Positions 26,016 to 36,392 of a DNA stretch of 36,645 nt are shown one piece after another. Under the pieces are notes generated by a model. It searched no databases. It saw nothing but the letters and a program-made list of their open reading frames with translations, and was not told the origin of the DNA. Every line of letters begins with the position of its first letter. Position 1 is the stretch's first letter. Both the position numbers and the translations under genes were made by a program. The DNA is taken from positions 1 to 36,645 of the forward strand of contig JAJRRF010000270.1 of the NCBI GenBank assembly GCA_024279735.1, read 5' to 3'. Source of the stretch: Alphaproteobacteria bacterium (GTDB lineage Bacteria; Pseudomonadota; Alphaproteobacteria; Rhizobiales; JAJRRF01).

Positions 26016-28430
26016 CTATTTTTTCTTCCGCAAGATGTTCCGCAGGGATGACATTGAACCGCGTTTCCCTTCTTCCTGGGCAGCAGGAAGTGCGCTGGAC
26101 ATTTGCTTGCGCAGGCTATGCATTGTCTGCTGTTCTTCAGCCACGACAGAAGGTTGCTGCTGATTCACAAGGTTCTGTGGTTGTGCTGTTGCGGTTTGTG
26201 CCTGAGCCTGAGCCTGCTGCATTAGTTCTTGCTGCTGGGCGGCGGCGGTTTGTGCCTGAAGCTGAGCCAACTCCTGCTGTGCTGCTGCGGCCTGTGCCTG
26301 AACCTGTGCCAACTCTTGCTGTTGGGGTGTTGGTGTTTGGTATTGCTCTTCTGCAACGGCCAGCATTTGCGGGCTTTCTTCGAAGAGATAGGCAGGCTGT
26401 TCCTGAACCTGTTCAGTCATGACGTGCCGGGTGTCCACAGGGGAAGGCTGTTCAGCATAGTGTTGTGCAAGATTCTGTTCGAGGGGAGCCTCATCAGCAG
26501 GCATTTCAATCCTTTTTCTTCTGAGAGTCGGCCGTGATTCTGGTTCAGTTTCTCTTGCTGTTGAAGGGGCGCATTGGTCCTCAGGCGGTGCTTCACAGCG
26601 GCCATCGGGTTGACTGCATCCAGCCTGTGGCTCTGCTGCGAGTGCATTGCTGTCCATAAGTCGGCCAGCCCTGCTTGCCACGGTTGCAGCAGAAGGGGAA
26701 CTTACAGAACTCTGCGTTGTTGTTGCAGGAACAGCATTGGGGTCAGACAGCTTGTCATCGGCATTGTTGCGCCACTTCTTGATAATGACATCAAGGAAGT
26801 TGTCATCCTCAATCTCCTTGCTCCAGCATTCTGAGAAAGAGGTTGTGCCGCCATTTGGCAAGGCATCATCCGGCAGGCGTGAAAAACGGATACGCTGCGG
26901 CAAGGTTACACCGTCACCAAATACAATGGCTTCGCCTGTACCAAGGGATGGCAGGAAGGCCAGCATACTGGCGGCAGCATCTGAAATCGCTGCGCTTACA
27001 ATATTCTGGTCTTTCTCGTTGGCCATCCGCATGGCAAAGACAGTATTGCACATGGACAGGATGGTGGCATCCAGTTCCGAAGGTCTTTGGGTAATAATGG
27101 CAATCGAGACCCCATATTTCCGTCCCTCTTTGGCAATCTTGGCAATTGAGCGGCGGGTAGGCCCAAAACCTGAAACCTTGTCATTCGGAATATAGCGATG
27201 AGCCTCTTCACAGACAAGGGTGATCGAAACCTTGCCACCAGACAACTGGGCAATATCAAAGCTGAGGCGGGCGAGAACCGAGACAACCACATTCACGATT
27301 TCCAGCGGCAGTCCAGTCATTTGCAGAATTGCAATTGGCTTGTCATTGACCGGAATCCTGAAAAGACGACCAAGAATTTCGCCCATATGATCCTGGACAG
27401 CCATCGAGCCAAACATAAAGGTATAGCGTGAATCCTGGGAGATGGATTCCAGTTTCATCTTCAGGGCCTTGTAGGGGCCAAGTGTCTTTTTGTGTTCCAG
27501 GCTACCCATTTTTTCCTTGATGATGTCAATAATATCAGCAAGGCGGTAAGGCGTTGGTGTGTCAACAGTAATGTGGCTGTTCTTCTGTGCCCTGACACGC
27601 AACAGGTCAGTTGAGGCCGCAACCTTGTTGTTGTCAGCGATATAGCGGTGTTTTGCCAGAGGAATAAGATCCGCCAGTATCTCAATCTGCGCCTCGTTCT
27701 TTTCAGGCTCGTTAATCAGAACCTCAATAATTTCCTCAAACGTCAGAAACCAGTATGGCAACTGTAGGTCTGAGGGGGTAATGATTTCGGCCATTTCCTT
27801 GAATGAATTGGCATATTCATTATGTGGGTCAAGCAAGAGAATATGAGCCTTGGGGTTCTGTTGCAGAATTCTGCGCAAGATCAGGGCTGTGGTATAGGAC
27901 TTGCCGGCACCTGTTGTGCCAAGAATGGCAAAATGTTTGCCAAGCAGGTCATCAGTCCGAACCATGGCAGGAATTTCTGGTGCCTGTGAAATGGCCCCGA
28001 CCTTCAGTGTTTTGGAACCGCTCCAGCTATAGGCCATTTCCAGGTCATGCCCAATGGCAAGAAAGGCAATGTCACCAAGACGGGGATAGGAGGAAACGCC
28101 GCGACGGAATGAAATGGCATGGTCATTGGCATCCTTGACCAGCTCGCCAACAAGTTCAACCTCTGCAATCCAGATCTCCTTTTCTTCTTCAGAGGTTACT
28201 GGGGCAGGGGCACTCAGGGCAGAAATCAGGCCAAGTGTGGTCGTATGCTTGGCATCAATCTTGATCAGGGTACCCATATCCGGACGGTTTTCCAGGTGGA
28301 CAGGGGACATGACTGCATCAAGGTCAAGCATGATGACAGCCTGTGATCCGGTTACAGAGACAATGCGGCCAATGGCAGGCTGGCTTTCAATAGCACTTTG
28401 ATGCCCGGCATCTATTTTTTCCATCCCCAT
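26016..28430 (-). CDS. HerA/DUF87-type ATP-binding protein with Q-rich C-terminal tail
   Basis: N-terminal beta-barrel-like region, Walker A AILGTTGAGKSYT, SITLVCEEAHRYIP Walker B, RPSELDATILSMCNTVFAMRM, GTGEAIVFGDG; C-terminal Gln/Ala repeats. Confidence 0.85.
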   Translation of the reverse strand: MGMEKIDAGHQSAIESQPAIGRIVSVTGSQAVIMLDLDAVMSPVHLENRPDMGTLIKIDAKHTTTLGLISALSAPAPVTSEEEKEIWIAEVELVGELVKDANDHAISFRRGVSSYPRLGDIAFLAIGHDLEMAYSWSGSKTLKVGAISQAPEIPAMVRTDDLLGKHFAILGTTGAGKSYTTALILRRILQQNPKAHILLLDPHNEYANSFKEMAEIITPSDLQLPYWFLTFEEIIEVLINEPEKNEAQIEILADLIPLAKHRYIADNNKVAASTDLLRVRAQKNSHITVDTPTPYRLADIIDIIKEKMGSLEHKKTLGPYKALKMKLESISQDSRYTFMFGSMAVQDHMGEILGRLFRIPVNDKPIAILQMTGLPLEIVNVVVSVLARLSFDIAQLSGGKVSITLVCEEAHRYIPNDKVSGFGPTRRSIAKIAKEGRKYGVSIAIITQRPSELDATILSMCNTVFAMRMANEKDQNIVSAAISDAAASMLAFLPSLGTGEAIVFGDGVTLPQRIRFSRLPDDALPNGGTTSFSECWSKEIEDDNFLDVIIKKWRNNADDKLSDPNAVPATTTQSSVSSPSAATVASRAGRLMDSNALAAEPQAGCSQPDGRCEAPPEDQCAPSTARETEPESRPTLRRKRIEMPADEAPLEQNLAQHYAEQPSPVDTRHVMTEQVQEQPAYLFEESPQMLAVAEEQYQTPTPQQQELAQVQAQAAAAQQELAQLQAQTAAAQQQELMQQAQAQAQTATAQPQNLVNQQQPSVVAEEQQTMHSLRKQMSSALPAAQEEGKRGSMSSLRNILRKKK

Positions 28431-28659
28431 TTGTAGCTCCTGTCAAATTTCATTTTGCGGCTTGTCGAAAGGATTATAAGTCCTGTGATTTTCATTTCTG
28501 TCAACAGCTATGGTTAATCCTGGTTTTTTATCAGGACTATAATAGTCCGTGATCATTTAGGCATTAACTGGTTAACAAAAAGTTTAGTTTACACATAATC
28601 TATAGTACTGGATTGCTGTATGGTTCAAATATTGTCTCATAGTGGTGACATGTCTTAAT

Positions 28660-29565
28660 CTAGTGTGTCAACGGGTTGCCTGGCTGATAAACCCCTGTTC
28701 TGTCAGGTGATGACGGAGTACCTGCCTGCTGGTTGCTCATTTTTTTTGCCGGCTTTATAGGCAATATAATATCAAAGATACTGCCGACACCCTTTTCAGA
28801 ACTGACCTCAAGGGCACCCCCGTGAAGTTCGACCAGTGATTTGGCGATAGGCAGCCCAAGACCTGTTCCCTGAAAATCACGGCTCAGATCCCCAATGACC
28901 TGTCCAAAGGGTGTCAAGGCAAGGCCGATATCTTCCGCTGTCATGCCAACGCCATTATCTGCAATGGAAATTTGAACCTTATTATTTTCCAGCAAATGGG
29001 CGAAGACAGTAATACTGCCTTTGTTAGGGGTAAACTTGATGGCATTTCCCAAAATATTGGTAAAGACCTGGCGCATTTTTCCTGGATCAAGTCGCATTTC
29101 AGGGATATTTGGCTCTACTGAAAAAATAAGTTCAAGTTCTTTCTCGGCGACCTGGTTTTTCAGCATGATGAGACAGTCATCAAGTAACTCACTCAAATAA
29201 ACATTTTCAATGTTCAGCGTATGTTGGTCGCTCTGGATGCGTGATATGTCCAGGATTTCATTAATGATGGCAAGCAGCTGTTCGGCTGACTGGTTGATAA
29301 TTCCACCATATTCCTGTGGGTCAAGGTTCGTGTGCTTGTCTGCATCACTCAGCATGGCGGAAAAGCCAATAATGGAATTAAGGGGCGTGCGTAGCTCATG
29401 GCTCATATTGGCAATAAACTGGGAAGTAATCTTGTTGATTCGCTCAGCCTCAGCCAGCTTGGCCTTTTCGGCCTTTTCGACTCGGTTCCGGTCAAGTGCA
29501 CTGCCCAGGTTGGCAGTGTATTCGGACATCAGTGAGCTTTTCTTCTTGCGTCTATACCCTGCCAT
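28660..29565 (-). CDS. Sensor-less histidine kinase
   Basis: H-box FIANMSHELRTPLNSIIGFSAML; N-box GNAIKFTPNKG; G-boxes IADNGVGM and GTGLGLPIAKSLVELHGG; no TM or recognisable sensor domain. Confidence 0.9.
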   Translation of the reverse strand: MAGYRRKKKSSLMSEYTANLGSALDRNRVEKAEKAKLAEAERINKITSQFIANMSHELRTPLNSIIGFSAMLSDADKHTNLDPQEYGGIINQSAEQLLAIINEILDISRIQSDQHTLNIENVYLSELLDDCLIMLKNQVAEKELELIFSVEPNIPEMRLDPGKMRQVFTNILGNAIKFTPNKGSITVFAHLLENNKVQISIADNGVGMTAEDIGLALTPFGQVIGDLSRDFQGTGLGLPIAKSLVELHGGALEVSSEKGVGSIFDIILPIKPAKKMSNQQAGTPSSPDRTGVYQPGNPLTH

Positions 29566-29894
29566 GTGCCTGCATAAGCCCCCATATAACGGTTCTCATA
29601 GAATGATAAAGATGTAGCCAAAATTATCTTGTTGCAATGAGCGGTACATGAAAGAAACAATGATAGCAGAACTAGTGCCTTACCATTAACAATTGGTAAA
29701 CCTATAGATTGATTTGCTGCCTGTAAGCAAGGTGGAAGTTGGGGAACTGTGGCATTCTTGCCCTTTGTTGGGGCTGGGCCAACATGTTTTGCCAGACATA
29801 TACGATGCGTTGCCTGGCAGGTTTTGTGTTTTGTAGGGGCACGGCGAGACGCGCCCCAGCGGTGTGTGTGGGTCAATGACCTTGATATTTTCCT

Positions 29895-31115
29895 TTAGGA
29901 AGTACTCATTGCCTTTTGCAGGTTTTGGTCAATCTTGTCGAGAAATCCGGTTGTTGATAACCATGCCTGTTTGTCGCCGACCAACAGGGCGAGATCCTTG
30001 GTCATGAAACCGTCTTCAATGGTATCAACGACAACCTTTTCCAAAGTCAGGGCAAAGTTTTTCAGCTCCTGGTTGTCATCAAGCTTGGCGCGGTGCGCAA
30101 GGCCGCGTGTCCAGGCAAAAATGGAGGCTGTTGAGTTGGTGGAGGTCTCCTCACCGCGTTCATGGGCACGGAAATGCCGTGTCACTGTACCATGGGCTGC
30201 CTCTGCCTCAACGGTTTTGCCGTCAGGTGTGACCAGCACAGAGGTCATCAAACCAAGCGAGCCGAAGCCCTGGGCAACGGTATCTGACTGCACATCACCA
30301 TCATAGTTTTTACAGGCCCACAGGAAACCGCCGGACCATTTCAGGGCTGCGGCCACCATGTCGTCAATCAGGCGGTGTTCATAGGTGAGGCCTGCCTCAT
30401 CAAACTTTTCCCTGAACTCCGCATCAAACACTTCCTGGAACAGGTCCATGAAGCGGCCATCATAGGCCTTCAGGATAGTGTTCTTGGTGGAGAGGTAGAC
30501 AGGAAACTTTCGGTTATAGGCATAGTTCATGCTGGCCCGGGCAAAGTCCCTGATGCTGTCATCAAGGTTATACATTCCCATGGCTATTCCCGCAGACGGG
30601 AAATCAAAGACTTCATGTTCAATACTGTCTGAACCATCTTCAGACTCCCATTTCATGGTGAGCTTACCCTTGCCAGGCACCTTGAAGTCTGTGGCGCGGT
30701 ATTGGTCTCCATAAGCATGACGGCCAATAATCATGGGCTGGGTCCAGCCAGGGACAAGGCGCGGTACATTCTTACACAAAATAGGTTCGCGGAATACAAC
30801 GCCGCCCAATATGTTCCGGATCGTTCCATTGGGGGAACGCCACATTTCTTTTAGGCCAAACTCTTCAACGCGGCTTTCATCAGGGGTGATTGTGGCGCAC
30901 TTGATGCCAACCCCATGTTTCTTGATGGCATTGGCAGAGTCAATGGTGATCTGGTCGTTGGTCTCATCACGCTTGGTGACGGACAGGTCATAATATTCAA
31001 TATCAAGATCCAGGTAGGGGTGGATCAGCTTGTCCTTGATAAAGGTCCAGATGATGCGTGTCATTTCATCGCCGTCTAGTTCAACAACAGGATTGGCTAC
31101 CTTGATTTTGCTCAT
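29895..31115 (-). CDS. icd: Isocitrate dehydrogenase (NADP+)
   Basis: [74 protein letters not shown]; start reassigned to 31115 ([17 protein letters not shown]). Confidence 0.97.
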   Translation of the reverse strand: MSKIKVANPVVELDGDEMTRIIWTFIKDKLIHPYLDLDIEYYDLSVTKRDETNDQITIDSANAIKKHGVGIKCATITPDESRVEEFGLKEMWRSPNGTIRNILGGVVFREPILCKNVPRLVPGWTQPMIIGRHAYGDQYRATDFKVPGKGKLTMKWESEDGSDSIEHEVFDFPSAGIAMGMYNLDDSIRDFARASMNYAYNRKFPVYLSTKNTILKAYDGRFMDLFQEVFDAEFREKFDEAGLTYEHRLIDDMVAAALKWSGGFLWACKNYDGDVQSDTVAQGFGSLGLMTSVLVTPDGKTVEAEAAHGTVTRHFRAHERGEETSTNSTASIFAWTRGLAHRAKLDDNQELKNFALTLEKVVVDTIEDGFMTKDLALLVGDKQAWLSTTGFLDKIDQNLQKAMSTS

Positions 31116-31396
31116 AAATTTTTCCGTATTTTTAGGATTGCTTTGGCGCGGACTATAACGTTGCAAACTGGGGGTCACAAGGGGGCCGGGGAAAATATTT
31201 GGCTGTGACTGTTTGGCCTGTGACTGCATGTCCCTTTGAAAAAAAAATAAGATATGGGAAGCTGGACTGAAAAATGGATGAACCATACACACTCCTGTGA
31301 CAAAGATGACATGGTGATGGCTGGCCGGTACAGTGCAATTTGCCTATCTGCTATCCTGTTATTGGATGTTAGTATTTTTAAAGAGAAATTGGTCTG

Positions 31397-31846
31397 ATGC
31401 TAGAATTTATTCTTTTTCATGAAAAGCCTCTGGAACTGTTCAGGAAATTTCTGGAAGAAAAAGGCCTGGGGGCAGTCTATACCAAAGAGGACGAATATTA
31501 TCAGGTTGCTTTGCCAGATGATCTGGATGATGACCTTTGGGATGAGGTTGAGGAAAAACATGCCGAGCTTCTGGAAATGAACCAGGCCCTGCATTATAAG
31601 GAAAACCCGGAAGAAATGCCGCTGGCCTCTATTGTTGTCACCCTCAAAGAGGGGCAAAAGGTAGATGCAATGGTTTCGCCTGATATCCTGATGCGGCTGC
31701 TGGACAGTATCTCCTTTGAAGAACTTGATGAGGTGGTGGCTGCCATTACCTATGCTGTTGAGAACCCCAATGCTCCCTCCTTTTGCGATACTGTCCTGGA
31801 CAGGCGGCAGCAAAAATTGGACAAGGAGAACAAGACAGAAGAATAG
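31397..31846 (+). CDS. Conserved-looking acidic hypothetical protein
   Basis: 149 aa ORF MLEFILFHEKPLELFRKFLEEKGL..., strongly acidic; no specific family assigned. Confidence 0.75.
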   Translation: MLEFILFHEKPLELFRKFLEEKGLGAVYTKEDEYYQVALPDDLDDDLWDEVEEKHAELLEMNQALHYKENPEEMPLASIVVTLKEGQKVDAMVSPDILMRLLDSISFEELDEVVAAITYAVENPNAPSFCDTVLDRRQQKLDKENKTEE

Positions 31847-31958
31847 TCAGGCTGGTCTTGGGAAAAAGGGAAGTTTCTGTTTATTTCCTGCTTTGGGTTT
31901 ACGACACTGTTGTGAGTGGCCTATATTTCTATATATTACCAATGCAGCCTACTAACCA

Positions 31959-32122
31959 CTGTCATGCCGCGCTCCGACGCGGTATCCATGCCGTGTAGTG
32001 TCAGCATGAAAAAAGACCAGCAATTTTACGTCTCAGAATCTCTCTACACCAAAACAAACATTGCCATGTCCAACGCAAATCTCACGGCATGGATACCGCA
32101 TTTCTGCGGTATGACAGTGACA
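31959..32122 (-). mobile_element. MITE/BIME-like ~160 bp element, copy 2 (inverted relative to copy 1)
   Basis: CACTGTCATGCCGCGCTCCGACGCGGTATCCATGCCGTG ... CTCACGGCATGGATACCGCATTTCTGCGGTATGACAGTGAC; right end is the exact reverse complement of copy 1 left end. Confidence 0.75.
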
Positions 32123-32227
32123 GGGGTATCGTCTGTTGTGTAAAAGTGAAAGATAGAATCAGGTAGCTCATTTTACAATTCCATGACATTCCCCATTCTC
32201 CCCATTCTAAAGGTTCGTCATGTATGA

Positions 32228-32638
32228 TTACTTATCTTTCTTTAGGTCAAGCGCAGCCCCGTTAATGCAATAGCGCAGGCCTGTTGGCTGTGGGCCATCG
32301 GGAAAGACATGCCCAAGATGGGCATCACAGTTGGCGCAGCGCACTTCTGTCCTGGTGGCAAACAGCTTTTTGTCAGTATATTCACTGATTGCAGACGGGC
32401 TGGCAGGCTGGAAATAGCTTGGCCAGCCAGTTCCTGAATTAAACTTGGAGTCTGATGTGAAAAGGGCTTCGCCACAACAGATACAGTTATAGCTGCCGCT
32501 TGTCTTTTCGGATTCATAAGGGTGGGTAAAGGCGCGCTCTGTGCCATGTTTGCGGGTGACCTGATAGGCCTCTTCGCTGAGCTGTTCCTGCCACTGGGCA
32601 TCAGTTTTTTTTATATTGATTTTCTTTTCTTCGGTCAT
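32228..32638 (-). CDS. msrB: Peptide methionine-(R)-S-oxide reductase
   Basis: [55 protein letters not shown]. Confidence 0.95.
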   Translation of the reverse strand: MTEEKKINIKKTDAQWQEQLSEEAYQVTRKHGTERAFTHPYESEKTSGSYNCICCGEALFTSDSKFNSGTGWPSYFQPASPSAISEYTDKKLFATRTEVRCANCDAHLGHVFPDGPQPTGLRYCINGAALDLKKDK

Positions 32639-32869
32639 GGCATTTCTTTCCAGTTGTTGCAACAGATAGTGTCAAAAACGTCCTGGACGCAAGATGAAAA
32701 TGGAATAGTTTCTAGATAATCTCAATAAGGACTTGTATCTGGCGCAATATTTCCCTAATTGGTTTGCAGTCGATTGTTTATAACATTGTTTGGGCCTTAA
32801 ATACAGTTCTGGTTACTGTGTTTGTTGTTTGCATGGCCATATTATCAGGTTGGGGGAGTATCGGGAAAT

Positions 32870-34351
32870 ATGAAACATCTGGGTCATTTTTTGAGTTCGG
32901 GGATTGCAGGGAGGGGACAACGTGTCCTGTTCCTGTTCCTGTTCCTTTTTGATCTCCTTGTCTTGTCAGGTTCACTTGCCTTTGCGGCCACTGGCACTGC
33001 TGAAGCTGTTAGGCTCAACCTGACAACCCATTGGGTTGGCTATACTTCCATCGCCATATTTGTGTTTGCCTATATTTTGGTGATGCTGGAAGAGGTGATT
33101 CACCTGCGCAAGTCCAAGCCTGTGATTATTGCGGCAGGCCTTATCTGGGCACTGGTGGGCTATGTTTATTCTGTTGAGGGCGGGGCAGCCCATACCCATA
33201 CGACCGAAGCTGCCTTCCGGCATTTCTTCCTGGAGTTTGCAGAGCTGTTCCTGTTTTTGCTGGTTGCTATGACCTATATCAATGCCATGACCGAGCGCGG
33301 TGTGTTTGATGCCCTGCGGGCTTGGATGGTCAATAAGGGGTTCAGCTACAAGCAACTGTTCTGGATCACAGGCGGTATGGCCTTCTTCCTGTCTCCGATC
33401 ATTGATAATCTGACAACCGCCCTGGTGATGTGCGCGGTAGTGCTGGCTGTCGGCGGAACCAACAAGAACTTTATTGTTGTCGCCTGTATCAATATTGTGG
33501 TTGCAGCCAATGCGGGCGGGGCATTCAGTCCCTTTGGTGATATTACGACATTGATGGTATGGGTGGCGGGGAAAATCCCGTTTGCAGGTTTCTTTGCCCT
33601 ATTTATCCCGTCAGTGGTCAACTATATGATTCCGGCATTGCTGATGTACCGTGTGTTGGGGGATGGAAAACCAGAGGCCTCAAAAGACACGGCAGTGCTG
33701 AAGGAAGGGGCTTTGGGGATTATCTTTTTGTTCGCAATGACCATACTGACCGTTGTCCTGTTACATAACATCACTCATCTTCCGCCAGTCCTTGGGATGA
33801 TGACAGGTATGGGCTATCTCCAGCTTTATGGGTTTTACCTGCGCCGCTTCAGGCATAGAGGGCCTGAAACGGCCTCAGGTCATTCTGCTGTTGGTTCTCC
33901 GGTTGCTTTTGATGTCTTCCAAAAAGTGGCGCGCGCTGAATGGGATACCCTGTTCTTTTTCTATGGCGTGGTGCTTTGTGTGGGCGGCCTGGGCTTTATT
34001 GGCTATCTGTCATTACTCTCGACCGCACTTTACGATAACGGGGCAACCATGGCCAATGTGACCCTTGGTCTGTTCTCAGCAATTGTTGACAATATCCCTG
34101 TGATGGTGGCGGTGTTGCAAATGTCTCCCGAGATGACCAACGCCCAATGGCTGCTGATTACTCTGACAACAGGTGTGGGCGGCTCTATGCTGTCCATCGG
34201 GTCAGCTGCCGGCGTTGCCCTGATGGGGCAGGCGCGGGGCATCTATACCTTTGGGGCGCATTTGAAATGGACTTGGGCGATTGCCCTTGGCTATTTTGCT
34301 TCCATTGCGGTGCATCTGGCGATCCAGTGGCTGCTGGGTAACCCATTATAA
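32870..34351 (+). CDS. nhaD: NhaD-type Na+/H+ antiporter
   Basis: Multi-TM; SPIIDNLTTALVM, NAGGAFSPFGDITTLMVW, DNIPVMVAVLQM, GGSMLSIGSAAGVALMG; start reassigned to ATG 32870. Confidence 0.9.
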   Translation: MKHLGHFLSSGIAGRGQRVLFLFLFLFDLLVLSGSLAFAATGTAEAVRLNLTTHWVGYTSIAIFVFAYILVMLEEVIHLRKSKPVIIAAGLIWALVGYVYSVEGGAAHTHTTEAAFRHFFLEFAELFLFLLVAMTYINAMTERGVFDALRAWMVNKGFSYKQLFWITGGMAFFLSPIIDNLTTALVMCAVVLAVGGTNKNFIVVACINIVVAANAGGAFSPFGDITTLMVWVAGKIPFAGFFALFIPSVVNYMIPALLMYRVLGDGKPEASKDTAVLKEGALGIIFLFAMTILTVVLLHNITHLPPVLGMMTGMGYLQLYGFYLRRFRHRGPETASGHSAVGSPVAFDVFQKVARAEWDTLFFFYGVVLCVGGLGFIGYLSLLSTALYDNGATMANVTLGLFSAIVDNIPVMVAVLQMSPEMTNAQWLLITLTTGVGGSMLSIGSAAGVALMGQARGIYTFGAHLKWTWAIALGYFASIAVHLAIQWLLGNPL

Positions 34352-34382
34352 TCAGGATTTGTATACGGTATGGAGCGAAATT

Positions 34383-34412
34383 GTGGGCTACCATTTTGGT
34401 AGCCCTTTTTGC
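34383..34412 (+). terminator. Rho-independent terminator of nhaD
   Basis: GGGCTACC-ATTTT-GGTAGCCC followed by TTTTT. Confidence 0.9.
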
Positions 34413-34559
34413 GTCTGCAATTGTTGCGGGTGTCCTTAGGACAGGAGCTGTACCATTCAAAAAGCAGGGTAAAGTATGAGTTGATAGAGAGTAGTTCTTG
34501 AGTTCTCTTGGGGCAACTCAATAGAGTGTGTATTCTTCATGCTTAAACTATAAGTCGTG

Positions 34560-34990
34560 TTAAACTATAGCGGCAATAAGTTGTCCGTGAATAAAATATA
34601 TGTGTAAAATATATTTTTATATTACTTATTTTAAAAAAAATATGATTAGTTCATAAAATAAAATATAGGGAACGGAAGACCAGGCCATGGTTTTGTCAGA
34701 ATTCCCCTGTCCTTATACAATAGACAGGATGTATCAAATCTTCCTGTCTTGCTGAATACATGGTTTTATATAAGGGTTTTTATATATGGCTATGTATATT
34801 TACGAGGGGTATCACATTTTATAGGCTGCGACACTTTATGCAAATATTGTTGTTTACGAATGTAAGTAGTGTATTTATAAAGAATATATTCATGAATTTA
34901 TTTGTAATTTGTTTGCAGTAATAATATATCTCACTATATATATTGATATAGACTTGTATATTTTGTTTGTTATTTATTTTTTACTAGGGA
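34560..34990. other. AT-rich non-coding tract upstream of mucR
   Basis: Extended A/T-dominated sequence with many TpA steps (e.g. AATAAAATATATGTGTAAAATATATTTTTATATTACTTATTTT), unlike the rest of the window. Confidence 0.7.
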
Positions 34991-35151
34991 TGGGTTGTTG
35001 CGGGCTATGAATGAACAAGTCGTAGATTGATGGGCATGGTGGCTTGTTGAAAGGGTCGCATCTTTTGTGATTTTCTGTCAGCAGTATGTGTGGTTAACCT
35101 ATAACAAAGGCTAAGAATACTTCTTGTCTTGTGGAAAGCGGGCTTGGTAAA

Positions 35152-35577
35152 ATGGAAGAAGAGAATTATAGTCAGGTCGAACTGGTGCACCTGACAGCAG
35201 AGGTTGTGTCTGCCTATGTCAGCAAGAACAATGTTGTCACAAGTGAGTTGCCTACACTGATCGGGGAGGTTTACGAGGCTCTGAGCAAGGCAGCTATGAG
35301 TGCTTCAACTCCTTCTTCTGAAGACTTGAAACCGGCGGTTCCCATTAAGAAATCCGTCACAGATGAATATCTGGTTTGCCTGAATGACGGGAAAAAATTC
35401 AAGTCACTGAAGCGGCATTTGCGGACTCACTACAACCTGTCACCGGAACAGTACCGTGAGAAATGGGGGCTTGCAGCTGACTACCCTATGGTTGCTCCCA
35501 ATTATGCTAAAAAACGCTCTGCACTGGCGAAAAAGATGGGGCTTGGGCAACGCCGCAAGACTGATAAGGAAGAATAG
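35152..35577 (+). CDS. mucR: MucR/Ros family zinc-finger transcriptional regulator
   Basis: SVTDEYLVCLNDGKKFKSLKRHLRTHYNLSPEQYREKWGLAADYPMVAPNYAKKRSALAKKMGLG; ATG at 35152 (ORF track uses GTG 35131). Confidence 0.95.
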   Translation: MEEENYSQVELVHLTAEVVSAYVSKNNVVTSELPTLIGEVYEALSKAAMSASTPSSEDLKPAVPIKKSVTDEYLVCLNDGKKFKSLKRHLRTHYNLSPEQYREKWGLAADYPMVAPNYAKKRSALAKKMGLGQRRKTDKEE

Positions 35578-35612
35578 TCATACTGTAAGGGTGTGATATT
35601 GAACGGCCAGTG

Positions 35613-35646
35613 CTGCAGTCATATTTCTGAAATATGACTGTTTTTT
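35613..35646 (+). terminator. Rho-independent terminator of mucR
   Basis: CAGTCATATTTC-TGA-AATATGACTG stem-loop followed by TTTTTTTT. Confidence 0.9.
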
Positions 35647-36029
35647 TTGTGCTGTCTGGCAGGGGGGTTCTCGGAGGGCTGCTGTTCAGCCAGGCTTGAT
35701 GGATTGGGCAGGGAATGGGGTAGGGGGCTGCGCCAGGGTGTCCTGAATGTGCTCATATGTTTTGCTGTGTTTTGCTTAAGTATTACCTGTTCGGCTTTAA
35801 GAGCTTTGAGAAGTGACATATGTCTGGCCAGGCTATAGGTCCAGTGTCCAGCCTTGCCTCTGCGCCGTTCGCCGCGCAAGGCCTTTTCAATCTGGGCAAC
35901 GACATTGAGGCAGCCCTTTTCTGAAAAATCAGCAATTTCACGCGGCCACATGGCTACAAGTGGTGGCAGTTCCCTGTGCCTGTCATAAGGTTTTGCTGTC
36001 GGGGTTGTGGCCTGCTGTCTATGGATCAT
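35619..36029 (-). CDS. Hypothetical protein (possibly DUF6477-like)
   Basis: 136 aa ORF; central IEKALRGERRRGKAGHWTYSLARHMSLLKALKAEQ looks like a conserved helical domain; stop codon lies inside the mucR terminator stem. Confidence 0.55.
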   Translation of the reverse strand: MIHRQQATTPTAKPYDRHRELPPLVAMWPREIADFSEKGCLNVVAQIEKALRGERRRGKAGHWTYSLARHMSLLKALKAEQVILKQNTAKHMSTFRTPWRSPLPHSLPNPSSLAEQQPSENPPARQHKKNSHISEI

Positions 36030-36092
36030 GACTTATCCTCTTTCCTGTTATTCCAATCGTCATAAGTTATGACGCTTTCTTACATCTCCTGC

Positions 36093-36126
36093 ATTGTCAC
36101 CCCGCAGAAATATGGGATGACAGTAA
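36093..36126. repeat. Degenerate half of the MITE/BIME-like terminal hairpin
   Basis: ATTGTCACCCCGCAGAAATATGGGATGACAGT resembles GTCATACCGCAGAAATGCGGTATCC.. ..GGTATGACAGT ends. Confidence 0.4.
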
Positions 36127-36338
36127 TAGGCAGTCAGGCCTATTTCGCTACAGCAAGAGTCAGCTATTTGGACGATTGGTGTTATATGCCTGGAAAGTAT
36201 ATGGCGGGTACATGCTAAGGGGAATAAATTCCTTTTTCTTGTCTCTGTGATATATAAAATGATACTTATTTTTCTGCTGAATTACTCTAGCGTAACCTGC
36301 AAGCAGGTTCGGTCAGTAGACCTTGCTCTATTCCCTTA

Positions 36339-36392
36339 ATTGCGCATATTTTAACCCGTAAACCGTTTTTGTTTACTTGCACTATGTACTAG
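36339..36392 (-). repeat. Dispersed hairpin repeat family 3, copy C
   Basis: ATTGCGCATATTTTAACCCGTAAACCGTTTTTGTTTACTTGCACTATGTACTAG; reverse complement aligns end to end with copy B. Confidence 0.75.

Noticed and set aside
28570-28583. CtrA-like TTAACTGGTTAAC between the kinase and herA genes
   Set aside because: Spacing between TTAA halves is 4, not 7, so it does not fit the consensus.
29529-29876. 115-aa minus-strand ORF between the kinase and icd
   Set aside because: No domain or signal; covers intergenic DNA with a repeat-like GTAGGGGCACGGCGAGACGCGCCCC; probably not coding.
32926-32945. CCTGTT hexamer repeat (~3.3 copies) in the nhaD 5' end as a phase-variation tract
   Set aside because: Unit length is a multiple of three, so slippage would not change frame; only changes LF repeat number in the leader region.
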